A DNA stretch of 6,956 nucleotides from CAZSGN01 sp964606415 (GTDB lineage: Bacteria > Bacteroidota > Bacteroidia > Bacteroidales > JBBRXJ01). The notes below the pieces were generated by a model, which was given only the letters and a program-made list of their open reading frames with translations, had not been told where the DNA came from and ran no database searches. This document shows positions 1 to 6,948 of the stretch, piece after piece. The first letter of the stretch is position 1, and every line of letters starts with the position of its first letter. A program made the position numbers and the translations under genes. Location of the stretch: the NCBI GenBank assembly GCA_964606415.1, contig CAZSGN010000149.1, positions 1 to 6,956 on the forward strand. The letters run 5' to 3'.

Positions 1-1479
1 CCTGATAAAATGTATTACATCCATGTTAAGGACACCAATGACTGTATGATCGTGGACTCTTTTTCCTTTGATCAAAACAGGTTAAATGCCTCGGTTCAAG
101 GATTACTTCCCGAATGCCCGGGAGAAGATGGAGATTTAATAGGATCAAATATTGAAGGAACTGCACCTTATCAATTAAGCATTGATACCATTTATCATCC
201 AACACTTGATACCTCCTTCTCCGAAAATACGAGTAATGGATTTTTATACGCTGTACCTCCTGCAAAATATTATATTTCCATTATAGATTCCAATAATCTA
301 AGATTTGATACGATAATACAAATAGACTCGCTTGAACCTATCGAAATATCAGACACTAACATTATTCTTGCAAATTGCAAACTAATTATGAATGATTCTA
401 TTGATTCAGGCAGCATTGATGTCACTATTAAAGGAGGGACAAAACCTTATTCTTATGGGTGGAGTACAGGTGATTTCGGAGACTCAATTGCTAATTTGCA
501 AGAAGGATACTATACTCTTAATGTTACAGATAAAAATGATTGTCCTGCCGAATTTGATTCCATTTACGTTGGATACAAAGATACGGTGAATGTAACGATT
601 TCATCTCCTTATGATTCCATTGGTTTATGTGAAGGTGACAGTCTATTTATTCAAGCTACCGGTGATGATTTCGATTACCAATGGTTTGAGTATACAGCTA
701 ATACTGCTTATCTTAATAAACATCCGGCAGAAGAAGTCATTAAAAATAATACTTCCAATATTTTATTAACTCCAGGAGATCATTATTACCCATCATCAGA
801 AAAAACCACCTATGCGATAATAGCATGGAATGCAAACAACTGTATAGACATTGATTATTCTGAAGTTACTATTAATCCCCGAATAAATATCCTCGAAAAC
901 ACGGTTGATTACATTACGTTAATCAGCAATAACAAAAGAAAGATCAACACGAAAGAAATCAGTAGCATGGACGAAGACTTTAATGGTTCTGCATACGATA
1001 TTCTATTATTAAATGAAGATGATAGCATCTCCTACTCATGGCGCTGGAAAGAAAATGACAAATATATTACTCCTGATAACATCGCGGAACCAGAATTTAA
1101 TGCTTCTCTCATGGAAGAAGATGATAGTGTCAATGTATACCTTGAAGTTTCTAACAAGTATTGCAGCGACCGGGATACCATCCGATTTAAAATGTGGGAT
1201 GGATATATACCAAGCGGTTTTACACCCAATGGCGACGGAATCAATGATGAGTGGGAATTCCACCTGGGCAATGATCGTTATATTTCAGTAACCGTTGAAG
1301 TTTTTAACCGTTGGGGAGAAAAAGTCTATCAAAATGATAATTATGAAAATGATAAAGTACGCTGGGATGGAAAACGCAATGGCAAAGATCTTGCCGTGGG
1401 GACCTATTATTATGTCATTACTGTATCTGATGGATTTGAGGAACAACAATTCAGCGGACCAGTAACTATTATTAGATAA
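1..1479 (+). CDS. T9SS type B (CHU_C) sorting-domain surface protein, 5' end missing
   Basis: This is the C-terminal part of a large exported adhesin-like protein. The frame is open from base 1 (Pro-Asp-Lys before the Met codon at 10), so that Met is internal and the real start lies upstream. Counting from it, residues 2-11 (YYIHVKDTND) look like the tail of an SprB-type repeat. Residues 134-178 form a fuller copy (GGTKPYSYGWSTGD, then LQEGYYTLNVTDKNDC), with a degenerate copy between them. Residues 207-280 resemble an Ig/PKD-like beta domain (LCEGDSLFIQATG). Residues 398-489 are a gliding-motility CHU_C domain (PF13585/TIGR04131): GFTPNGDGINDEW, VFNRWGEKVY, WDGK, GTYYYVI and a closing FSGPVTIIR. 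In this family the domain directs export through the type IX system. The protein is Asp-rich, which may mean calcium binding. The stop is TAA at 1477. The PorP/SprF gene 61 bp downstream fits the usual pairing. Ligand and full length are unknown. Confidence 0.93.
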   Translation, partial: PDKMYYIHVKDTNDCMIVDSFSFDQNRLNASVQGLLPECPGEDGDLIGSNIEGTAPYQLSIDTIYHPTLDTSFSENTSNGFLYAVPPAKYYISIIDSNNLRFDTIIQIDSLEPIEISDTNIILANCKLIMNDSIDSGSIDVTIKGGTKPYSYGWSTGDFGDSIANLQEGYYTLNVTDKNDCPAEFDSIYVGYKDTVNVTISSPYDSIGLCEGDSLFIQATGDDFDYQWFEYTANTAYLNKHPAEEVIKNNTSNILLTPGDHYYPSSEKTTYAIIAWNANNCIDIDYSEVTINPRINILENTVDYITLISNNKRKINTKEISSMDEDFNGSAYDILLLNEDDSISYSWRWKENDKYITPDNIAEPEFNASLMEEDDSVNVYLEVSNKYCSDRDTIRFKMWDGYIPSGFTPNGDGINDEWEFHLGNDRYISVTVEVFNRWGEKVYQNDNYENDKVRWDGKRNGKDLAVGTYYYVITVSDGFEEQQFSGPVTIIR

Positions 1480-1540
1480 TTAAGAAGTTTTTTTGTGCCA
1501 ATAAAAATTCTTCGGGCTTAAAAATTTAAATAACAAGCGA

Positions 1541-2458
1541 ATGAAAAGAGGAGTAATTCATATAGCTATTATCATAACCCTGTGCATGAGCGCAAAACAC
1601 TCCACCCATGCCCAGCAGATGCCATTGTACACGCAATACATCTTCAATAGTTTTGCATACAATCCCGCTCTTGCCGGAACCCATAACTACTATCAGATCA
1701 GATCAAACACAAGGGTTCAATGGGCTGGTATCACCGATCACCCGCTCACAAATGTACTAAGTGTATATGGCCCACATAAAGAAAAAGACATGGGATTCGG
1801 AGGCACACTTTTTAATGATGTAACCGGGCCAACCTCTCGAAGTGGTATTAGCGGATCATATGGATACAATATCGCGCTGAATGAGCAGCTTAGGTTGTCC
1901 ATGGGTCTTTCGTTAGGCATCCTTCAATATAAAATTGATGGATCAAACATTGATTTATGGGATGAAGAAATGGATCCCCTTCAAAATACGGTATATTCAA
2001 AAACCCTGCCTGATGCAACCATTGGTTTGTATTTATACACCTACAATTACCATATCGGCTTTTCTACATCACAATTATTAAATAATCGCCTGAAGTTCAT
2101 TGAAAGTGACACGCTTAATTTTTCCGGAATGAGCAAACTGAAATCACACTTCTTCCTCACAGGAGGATACAGATACCTGATAAATAATGAATGGTCGGTT
2201 GAAGGTAATTCGGTTATAAAATATGTACACCCGGCTCCTGTTCAACTTGACCTGTCAGTTAAAGGGATTTACCAGAATAAAGCTTGGGGAGGTCTTGCAG
2301 TAAGAACCCAGGACGCCATCTCTGTGTTAATCGGATATATCCATGAAAAACAATATCATTTCGGTTACTCGTATGACTTCACATTTTCCTCGATAAGAAA
2401 ATATAACTCTGGCTCCCATGAAATCACCATTGGGTATAAGTTTAATGATATCAAATAA
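1541..2458 (+). CDS. PorP/SprF family type IX secretion system outer-membrane protein
   Basis: A complete 305-residue protein, the usual size for PorP/SprF (PF11751/TIGR03519). Residues 1-24 are a signal peptide: MKRG, a hydrophobic IHIAIIITLC core, and predicted cleavage after STHA before QQ. The family hallmark follows at once, PLYTQYIFNSFAYNPALAG (residues 28-46), matching the family pattern SQYMFNxxxYNPAxAG. The rest alternates short beta strands rich in Gly and aromatics, as expected of an outer-membrane barrel, and ends in the typical GSHEITIGYKF strand. Family members in Flavobacterium (SprF) are needed for export or surface attachment of a partner protein with a type B sorting domain. 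The CHU_C gene ends 61 bp upstream on the same strand, so this is probably its dedicated partner and co-transcribed; I find no well-spaced promoter in the gap. Start: first Met, giving the signal peptide directly; no Shine-Dalgarno, as usual in the phylum. It is a PorP/SprF paralogue, not necessarily PorP itself, so no symbol is given. Confidence 0.93.
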   Translation: MKRGVIHIAIIITLCMSAKHSTHAQQMPLYTQYIFNSFAYNPALAGTHNYYQIRSNTRVQWAGITDHPLTNVLSVYGPHKEKDMGFGGTLFNDVTGPTSRSGISGSYGYNIALNEQLRLSMGLSLGILQYKIDGSNIDLWDEEMDPLQNTVYSKTLPDATIGLYLYTYNYHIGFSTSQLLNNRLKFIESDTLNFSGMSKLKSHFFLTGGYRYLINNEWSVEGNSVIKYVHPAPVQLDLSVKGIYQNKAWGGLAVRTQDAISVLIGYIHEKQYHFGYSYDFTFSSIRKYNSGSHEITIGYKFNDIK

Positions 2459-2549
2459 AGGGTTCTCCCTCTCATTTAATGAAAAAGCTTGCAATTTGTT
2501 TATATGTACAACAATATTTTAACAGTGTCTTATATCATTTAAATATTTA

Positions 2550-2566
2550 ACCCTTAAAATAAGGGT
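2550..2566. repeat. perfect 7-bp inverted repeat upstream of the DUF4296 gene
   Basis: ACCCTTA (2550-2556) and TAAGGGT (2560-2566) are exact reverse complements separated by AAA, 24 bp before the start codon at 2591. No T-run follows on either strand, so it does not look like an intrinsic terminator. It could be an operator, a 5'-leader hairpin, or chance in AT-rich DNA. GGTTCT at 2461-2466, just after the PorP/SprF stop, is complementary to AGAACC at 2567-2572 right beside the repeat, which allows an enclosing long-range pairing. AGGGTT at 2459-2464 is also complementary to AACCCT at 2549-2554, a competing pairing. Confidence 0.45.
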
Positions 2567-2590
2567 AGAACCAAATAAAGATTTGCACCT

Positions 2591-2980
2591 ATGCATAAGA
2601 AATATTTTTTTATACCAATTATTATAGGATTCATTTTAATTAATTTAAGCAATTGCCAATCTCCGCAAAAAAAAAACAAACCAATACAAGAAAAAGACTT
2701 TATAAATTTACTTACTGATATTCACCTGGCCGATGGGATAACAAAAATAGCTCATTCAACAGATGAAAATCCGAAAATCTATGCTGACAGCGTCATTTAT
2801 AAAAAAATATTCATCAAACACGGATACACAGAACAAGAGATTAAAGAAACCCTGAAGTATTATGCCACACAAGAGCCAGATCAACTTCAGAAAATCTATA
2901 AAGAAATACTGGAAAGACTAAACCAATTTAAGGCAAAACAAGAGCAGAAAAAAGAGCAAAAAGCATCTGCAAAACCATAA
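2591..2980 (+). CDS. small DUF4296 lipoprotein of unknown function
   Basis: A complete 129-residue protein. Residues 1-22 are a lipoprotein signal: MHKK, hydrophobic YFFIPIIIGFILIN, and lipobox LSNC with Cys22 as the lipid-modified residue after cleavage. A short Lys/Gln-rich linker follows. Residues about 35-113 match DUF4296 (PF14129), a Bacteroidota family of unknown function: DFINLLTDIHLADGI, YADSVIYKKIFIKHGYT and EQEIKETLKYYATQPD-like segments, mostly alpha-helical. The last 16 residues are low-complexity KAKQEQKKEQKASAKP. The protein should be anchored in the inner or outer membrane facing the periplasm; I cannot tell which. An A10 tract lies at 2667-2676, immediately after the lipobox codons. 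The gene is 132 bp from the PorP/SprF gene and 244 bp from the next, so it may be monocistronic. Start: the only Met giving an intact lipoprotein signal. No function can be assigned from sequence. Confidence 0.87.
   Translation: MHKKYFFIPIIIGFILINLSNCQSPQKKNKPIQEKDFINLLTDIHLADGITKIAHSTDENPKIYADSVIYKKIFIKHGYTEQEIKETLKYYATQEPDQLQKIYKEILERLNQFKAKQEQKKEQKASAKP
2667..2676 (+). repeat. A10 homopolymer inside the DUF4296 lipoprotein gene
   Basis: Ten consecutive A residues span the codons for Gln26-Lys27-Lys28-Asn29 (caa aaa aaa aac). Loss of one A would put a TAA in frame at 2703-2705, and gain of one A a TGA at 2716-2718. Any length change would therefore truncate the protein just after its lipid anchor. 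In this window the tract is in frame and the gene intact. Confidence 0.6.
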
Positions 2981-3224
2981 CATAAATTTTCCTCCAGGCA
3001 TCAATTATCAATTTAATACATCTTAAAAAATTCATTGTTATGAAAATTCAGCAATGATCAACCTACATCTTTACCATGGACTTTATCAATATGATCTTAG
3101 ATTCGATTAAATATTTTTTGCTAAGAATAATCGCTTTCCTATTAAAAACCAAACAACCATATAGTCAAAAAACTTGACTAACCACCAGATAATCAGCCTA
3201 TTTTACTTCAAAAAACCCAACAAA

Positions 3225-5177
3225 ATGAATAAATCAATTCTTCTTTTATTATTATTATTCATCGTCCTTTTCTCAGAAGAAAAAACCATTTACGCACAAT
3301 GGAAAGAAAAACCTGAAGTTTCAGCTTTAAGTAAAGAAGAGCAAAAAGAAACTTTCGTATACATATTCTCCAAAGACTCAGTCAGTTTTAAATACACCAA
3401 AGAACAACATATACAGCAAACAGAAAGTCGTCACTACAAGGTACATATCTCTAATAAACAATCACTTGACTACCACTCACAAATATATATTCCTGTTCAA
3501 AACACAGTAAAAGTGCTTGAGCTCAAAGCAAGAAGTATTACACCATCAGGTAAAATTATTGAATTTAACCGTGATAACATTAAAGAAGTTGAAAACATTG
3601 ATGACCAAGGCCAATATAAAATATTCGCTATTAAAGATGTTAAAATAAATTGTGACATCGAGGTATACTATAAAAAGCAGGTTGTCCCAAAGTTTGCAAA
3701 TTATACAGTTTTACACCAACCCGGCTTAGTTAAAGATGTATCGTTTACGCTCACTTCGCCGCCAGACATATTTTTTAAAGCTAAAGCTTATAATACAAAA
3801 GACACAATCAAAAACACCATCACCTCATCACAACGTATTCTGTCATTATCCATAGACTCCCTCCCTACAATCAAAGATGAGAAATACGCAGCATACAACA
3901 GGCAACTTGCAAGAATCCATTACCATTTAGAAAAACATGAGGACATCCGGGAAAACCCAGACACTTATTCACATGCAGCAAAAAATTTAAAAACAGAGAT
4001 TTACGAAATAAAAAAGAGAAAAGATAAACGAAGACTCACAAAAGCCATTAAAAAAAGTGAAATTCCCCGGTCTAAACAAACCGAAAAAATGATCAAAAAT
4101 ATCGAACATTATTTAAAAAACACATTTTCATTAAAAGAAGAGATCCATGACAACCAGAATATAGCAACAATCCTTAATAATCAAACAACTGATGAATATG
4201 GTTTAACCCGTCTGTTTTGCCATTATCTTGAACATTTTGAGATTAAGCACGAACTCGTGCTAACCTGCAACCGTTATAAATTCGAACTGGATCCGGACTT
4301 TTTCAGTTGGTATTATCTCAACGAATACTTAATCTACTTCCCCGGTTTAGATCAATACATATGCCCTGGCGCCATACATTATCGTTATCCACTTACACCT
4401 TATCCCCTTACTTCCAATTATGGGCTTTTTATCAAAAGCCCCTGTTACAGTGAAGATAATGGGTATCAAATAAAAAAAATACCAGCCACTCCGGCTGAAA
4501 TAAGCTATTCCAATATGGATATCACTATCCATAATATAGAACCTGCAGGTAAAATAGAATTAAGTATTGACGAATACATAGGCGGGCATTCTGCCATGCA
4601 TTTACTCCCTTACTATCATTTTTCAGATCAAAACCAAAGAGAACAACTCATAAAAGAATTTCTGAAAAGCATCAGTGAAGATATAAACATTGATCATTAT
4701 GAAGTACAAAACCATTCGATTGACACAGCACCAGTAAAAAAACCATTTAAAATACATGCAAAAGGAAGCATATCTTCTCTCATAGAGTCAGATGGCAATG
4801 ATTATCATCTGAAAATCGGGAAAGTCATCGGCCAACAAATTAAAATGCATAACAAAAAAGAGGAACAGCGGGAACTACCTATTGAAATCAATTACCCCCA
4901 CCACCTTAACCGCGATATACGATTTATTATCCCGGAAGGATTTACTATTAAAGGACTGGATAAACTGCGCTATAACCTCTCTTACGGGCCTGAAAAAGTA
5001 CCGGATATCGGATTTGTTTCTTCTTATAAGCAAGAGAAAGACACCATTCACATCCAGATCAATGAATTTTATAACAAACAACAATACGCTAAAGAAAGGT
5101 ATCCTGAATTCAAAAAAATAACAAATGCGGCGGCAGACTTCAATCAACTTCAATTATTACTTAAAAAAAATAAATAA
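3225..5177 (+). CDS. exported DUF3857 protein with degenerate transglutaminase-like core
   Basis: A 650-residue protein, counted from the ATG at 3225. The frame is open further upstream to a TTG at 3174, but the ATG places a textbook signal peptide at the N terminus: MNKS, a poly-Leu core encoded partly by four TTA repeats, and cleavage after TIYA (residue 24). There is no lipobox Cys, so a soluble periplasmic or secreted product is likely. Residues about 40-220 fit DUF3857 (PF12969): SITPSGKIIEF, then FAIKDVKINCDIEVYY. Residues 230-300 are highly charged and helical (KKRKDKRR). Residues about 300-400 sit where a transglutaminase-like domain normally follows, but the expected GxCxD nucleophile region reads TTDEYGLTRLF. 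The usual His and Asp regions read LNEYLIYF and LDQYICPG, so the triad seems absent. Residues 430-640 are a beta-rich C-terminal region (SIDEYIGGHSAM). The family function is unsettled; a structural or binding role is an inference. Lys and Asn are abundant and the DNA is A-rich. It is flanked by spacers of 244 and 229 bp. Confidence 0.85.
   Translation: MNKSILLLLLLFIVLFSEEKTIYAQWKEKPEVSALSKEEQKETFVYIFSKDSVSFKYTKEQHIQQTESRHYKVHISNKQSLDYHSQIYIPVQNTVKVLELKARSITPSGKIIEFNRDNIKEVENIDDQGQYKIFAIKDVKINCDIEVYYKKQVVPKFANYTVLHQPGLVKDVSFTLTSPPDIFFKAKAYNTKDTIKNTITSSQRILSLSIDSLPTIKDEKYAAYNRQLARIHYHLEKHEDIRENPDTYSHAAKNLKTEIYEIKKRKDKRRLTKAIKKSEIPRSKQTEKMIKNIEHYLKNTFSLKEEIHDNQNIATILNNQTTDEYGLTRLFCHYLEHFEIKHELVLTCNRYKFELDPDFFSWYYLNEYLIYFPGLDQYICPGAIHYRYPLTPYPLTSNYGLFIKSPCYSEDNGYQIKKIPATPAEISYSNMDITIHNIEPAGKIELSIDEYIGGHSAMHLLPYYHFSDQNQREQLIKEFLKSISEDINIDHYEVQNHSIDTAPVKKPFKIHAKGSISSLIESDGNDYHLKIGKVIGQQIKMHNKKEEQRELPIEINYPHHLNRDIRFIIPEGFTIKGLDKLRYNLSYGPEKVPDIGFVSSYKQEKDTIHIQINEFYNKQQYAKERYPEFKKITNAAADFNQLQLLLKKNK
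4422..4441. repeat. perfect 8-bp stem, 4-nt loop hairpin inside the DUF3857 gene
   Basis: GGGCTTTT (4422-4429) and AAAAGCCC (4434-4441) are exact reverse complements around the loop TATC. The segment encodes Gly-Leu-Phe-Ile-Lys-Ser-Pro of the DUF3857 protein. It resembles the stem of a terminator, but no T-tract follows on either strand. It could form in the mRNA; a chance product of the codons is the simplest explanation. Confidence 0.5.
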
Positions 5178-5258
5178 GATCCATCCATCAAATCAGACAT
5201 TTGAGCTATAAAGCCCTTCTTTTTCGTTGCGCTCTTCCCGGAAATTCTTCATTTAGGC

Positions 5259-5268
5259 GATTATAATC
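5259..5268. repeat. 10-bp perfect palindrome in the comM upstream spacer
   Basis: GATTATAATC is its own reverse complement. It is extended by GC on each side if the extra T at 5269 is bulged out. It lies about 140 bp before the comM start. It could be a protein-binding site, but palindromes of this length are expected several times by chance in a window this size. Confidence 0.25.
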
Positions 5269-5350
5269 TGCATAACTGAAGAAACAAGTTCAACAAACAG
5301 GTTTTCCCTGACCGGGCACACATTCGAAATTAGAAAAGCCTGCCAAAAAA

Positions 5351-5381
5351 TTGGTTTAAACCATATATTTTTCTATTTTCG
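5351..5381 (+). promoter_or_regulatory. candidate Bacteroidota-type promoter for comM
   Basis: The primary sigma factor of Bacteroidota recognises a -33 element containing TTG and a -7 element TAnnTTTG, about 19-21 bp apart. Here TTG (5351-5353) is followed after 20 bp by TATTTTCG (5374-5381), one mismatch from the -7 consensus. Transcription would begin near 5386-5390, leaving a leader of about 20 nt before the ATG at 5407. The -33 element is overlapped by the palindrome at 5352-5363. This is the best-spaced match I found in the four spacers. Confidence 0.4.
5352..5363. promoter_or_regulatory. 12-bp palindrome overlapping the -33 region: possible operator
   Basis: TGGTTTAAACCA is a perfect palindrome covering two bases of the candidate -33 TTG and the start of the spacer before the -7 element. 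A dimeric regulator bound here would be placed to block or assist RNA polymerase. One or two palindromes of this length are expected by chance in 7 kb, so position rather than length makes it notable. No regulator is identified. Confidence 0.3.
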
Positions 5382-5406
5382 GGCTTCAAATGAAATACCC
5401 TTAAAA

Positions 5407-6948
5407 ATGACACTTGTAAAAACTTTTGGAAGTGCAGTTAGTGGAATACATGCCACCACCATTACCATCGAAGTAAGCATCAGTAAAGGAATTAATTTTT
5501 TTCTTGTCGGGTTACCAGACAGCGCGGTCAAAGAGAGTCAACAGCGTATTGAATCAGCCATAAGAAGCACTGGTAACAAATGGCCAGGGAAAAAGATCGT
5601 CATCAACATGGCTCCTGCTGATATACGTAAAGAAGGCTCCTCCTATGACCTTCCTTTAGCGATAGGCGTCATGGCTGCTGATGAGATGATCCAAGCCCCG
5701 TCACTCAACCAATATATCATCATGGGCGAATTATCCCTTGACGGTAGCCTTCAACCCATCAAAGGAATACTCCCCATCGCTATTCAGGCTAAGGAAGAAC
5801 ACTTCAAAGGGATTATCCTTCCGGAGGCCAATGCACGGGAAGCTGCCGTGGTAAATAACCTGGAGGTTTACGGTGCCAACAACCTGCAAGAAGTTATCCA
5901 ATTCCTGGAAACCGGCGCAGGAATAGAACGAACAGTTGTACATACACGAGAGGAATTTTATGCCAATATCAACAACTATCCTGTTGATTTTGCAGATGTA
6001 AAAGGTCAGGAAAATGTCAAGCGAGCGCTTGAAATAGCGGCAGCAGGAGGACACAATATACTAATGATCGGCGCCCCGGGATCGGGCAAAACCATGTTAG
6101 CCAAACGGCTACCAACCCTGCTACCACCGTTAAACCTTAAAGAATCACTTGAAACCACAAAGATACATTCCGTTGCAGGAAAAACCGACCGCCAAACATC
6201 ACTCATTACCAGAAGGCCATTTCGTTCACCTCATCACACAATAAGCGACGTAGCCCTTGTAGGAGGTGGATCCAATCCCCAGCCAGGAGAAATATCACTG
6301 GCCCATAATGGCGTGTTATTCCTGGATGAACTACCGGAATTTAAGCGCTCCGTACTTGAAGTGATGCGCCAACCACTCGAAGACCGAATTATTAGTATTT
6401 CAAGAGCAAAATTCAGCGTGGACTATCCTGCTAATTTAATGCTGGTCTCATCAATGAACCCATGTCCCTGTGGTTATTACAATCATCCTGAAAAAGACTG
6501 CGTTTGTTCACCGGGTGTGGTTCAGAGATACCTGAACAAAATCAGCGGCCCCCTGCTGGATCGCATAGACATTCACATCGAAGTTGTCCCCGTCCCTTTT
6601 GACAAATTATCTGAAAAAACCAGATCAGAATCAAGTGAAGCTATTCGGGAACGTGTAACAGTAGCAAGAGATATACAACATGAAAGATTTCATCTCCATG
6701 AAGACATACATTCAAACGCCCAGATGAACTCAAAATTGCTCCATAAACACTGTCAAATTGATCAGGCAGGCCAAAACCTGTTAAAAACAGCTATGAATAA
6801 AATCGGCTTATCGGCAAGAGCCTATGACCGCATACTAAAAGTTTCCAGAACGATTGCTGATCTTGAAAAAACACAAAAAATTGAATCTCAACACCTTGCC
6901 GAAGCTATTCAATACAGAAGCCTTGACAGGGAAGATTGGGCAGGATAA
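5407..6948 (+). CDS. comM: ComM/YifB family Mg-chelatase-like AAA+ ATPase
   Basis: A complete 513-residue protein, normal length for YifB/ComM (TIGR00368). Residues about 20-145 form the N-terminal ChlI domain with a Lon-protease-like fold (PF13541): VGLPDSAVKESQQRI, NMAPADIRKEGSSYDLPLA and GELSLDGSLQPIKG. The AAA+ Mg_chelatase core (PF01078) starts near 195. Walker A is GAPGSGKT (222-229), FRSPHHTIS is at 282-290, and Walker B is VLFLDELPEF (303-312). NPCPCG with a following CVC motif places Cys at 353, 355, 365 and 367, a family-conserved cluster that may bind a metal. GPLLDRIDIH (381-390) carries a likely arginine finger. The C-terminal domain (PF13335) contains LSARAYDRILKVSRTIADLE (468-487), the sensor-2 region. 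In Vibrio, ComM is a hexameric helicase that drives branch migration of incoming DNA during natural transformation; it acts in the cytoplasm. The start is the first Met of the conserved N terminus (MTLVKTFGSAVSGI), with no Shine-Dalgarno but A-rich sequence before it. A candidate promoter lies just upstream. Confidence 0.95.
   Translation: MTLVKTFGSAVSGIHATTITIEVSISKGINFFLVGLPDSAVKESQQRIESAIRSTGNKWPGKKIVINMAPADIRKEGSSYDLPLAIGVMAADEMIQAPSLNQYIIMGELSLDGSLQPIKGILPIAIQAKEEHFKGIILPEANAREAAVVNNLEVYGANNLQEVIQFLETGAGIERTVVHTREEFYANINNYPVDFADVKGQENVKRALEIAAAGGHNILMIGAPGSGKTMLAKRLPTLLPPLNLKESLETTKIHSVAGKTDRQTSLITRRPFRSPHHTISDVALVGGGSNPQPGEISLAHNGVLFLDELPEFKRSVLEVMRQPLEDRIISISRAKFSVDYPANLMLVSSMNPCPCGYYNHPEKDCVCSPGVVQRYLNKISGPLLDRIDIHIEVVPVPFDKLSEKTRSESSEAIRERVTVARDIQHERFHLHEDIHSNAQMNSKLLHKHCQIDQAGQNLLKTAMNKIGLSARAYDRILKVSRTIADLEKTQKIESQHLAEAIQYRSLDREDWAG

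Noticed and set aside
1482..1514. Imperfect hairpin GAAG/CTTC plus T/A run after the CHU_C gene as a terminator
   Set aside because: The stem is broken by two mismatches and made mostly of A-T pairs, and no T-run follows; too weak to call.
1511..1519. 9-mer TTCGGGCTT shared by the PorP/SprF and comM upstream regions, ending 20-21 nt before each ATG (second copy 5378-5386)
   Set aside because: Many repeated 9-mers are expected by chance in 7 kb. At the first copy there is no TTG at promoter spacing (the nearest, 1493-1495, leaves only 11 bp), so it does not support a shared promoter element.
2495..2522. TTTG (2495-2498) and TATTTTAA (2515-2522) as a promoter for the DUF4296 gene
   Set aside because: The spacing is 16 bp rather than 19-21 and the -7 match is poor.
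3112..3147. Promoter for the DUF3857 gene from TATTTTTTG (3112-3120), or TTTG (3117-3120) with TATTAAAA (3140-3147)
   Set aside because: The first has no TTG at the right distance upstream; the second has acceptable spacing but a -7 element lacking TTTG.
3174..3224. TTG start giving a DUF3857 protein 17 residues longer
   Set aside because: The extension (ending FKKPNK) would put polar residues ahead of a clean signal peptide that begins at the ATG at 3225; the ATG also follows an A-rich stretch, as do typical starts in this phylum.
4875..5153. Minus-strand and off-frame ORFs of 60-107 codons across the window (for example 4875-5153 and 5731-6054 on the minus strand, 1013-1291 on the plus strand)
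   Set aside because: All lie within well-supported genes, show no recognisable domain or signal, and are shadows of the real reading frames.
5178..5406. Terminator after the DUF3857 gene
   Set aside because: There are T-rich stretches (around 5218-5224) but no stable stem directly before them.
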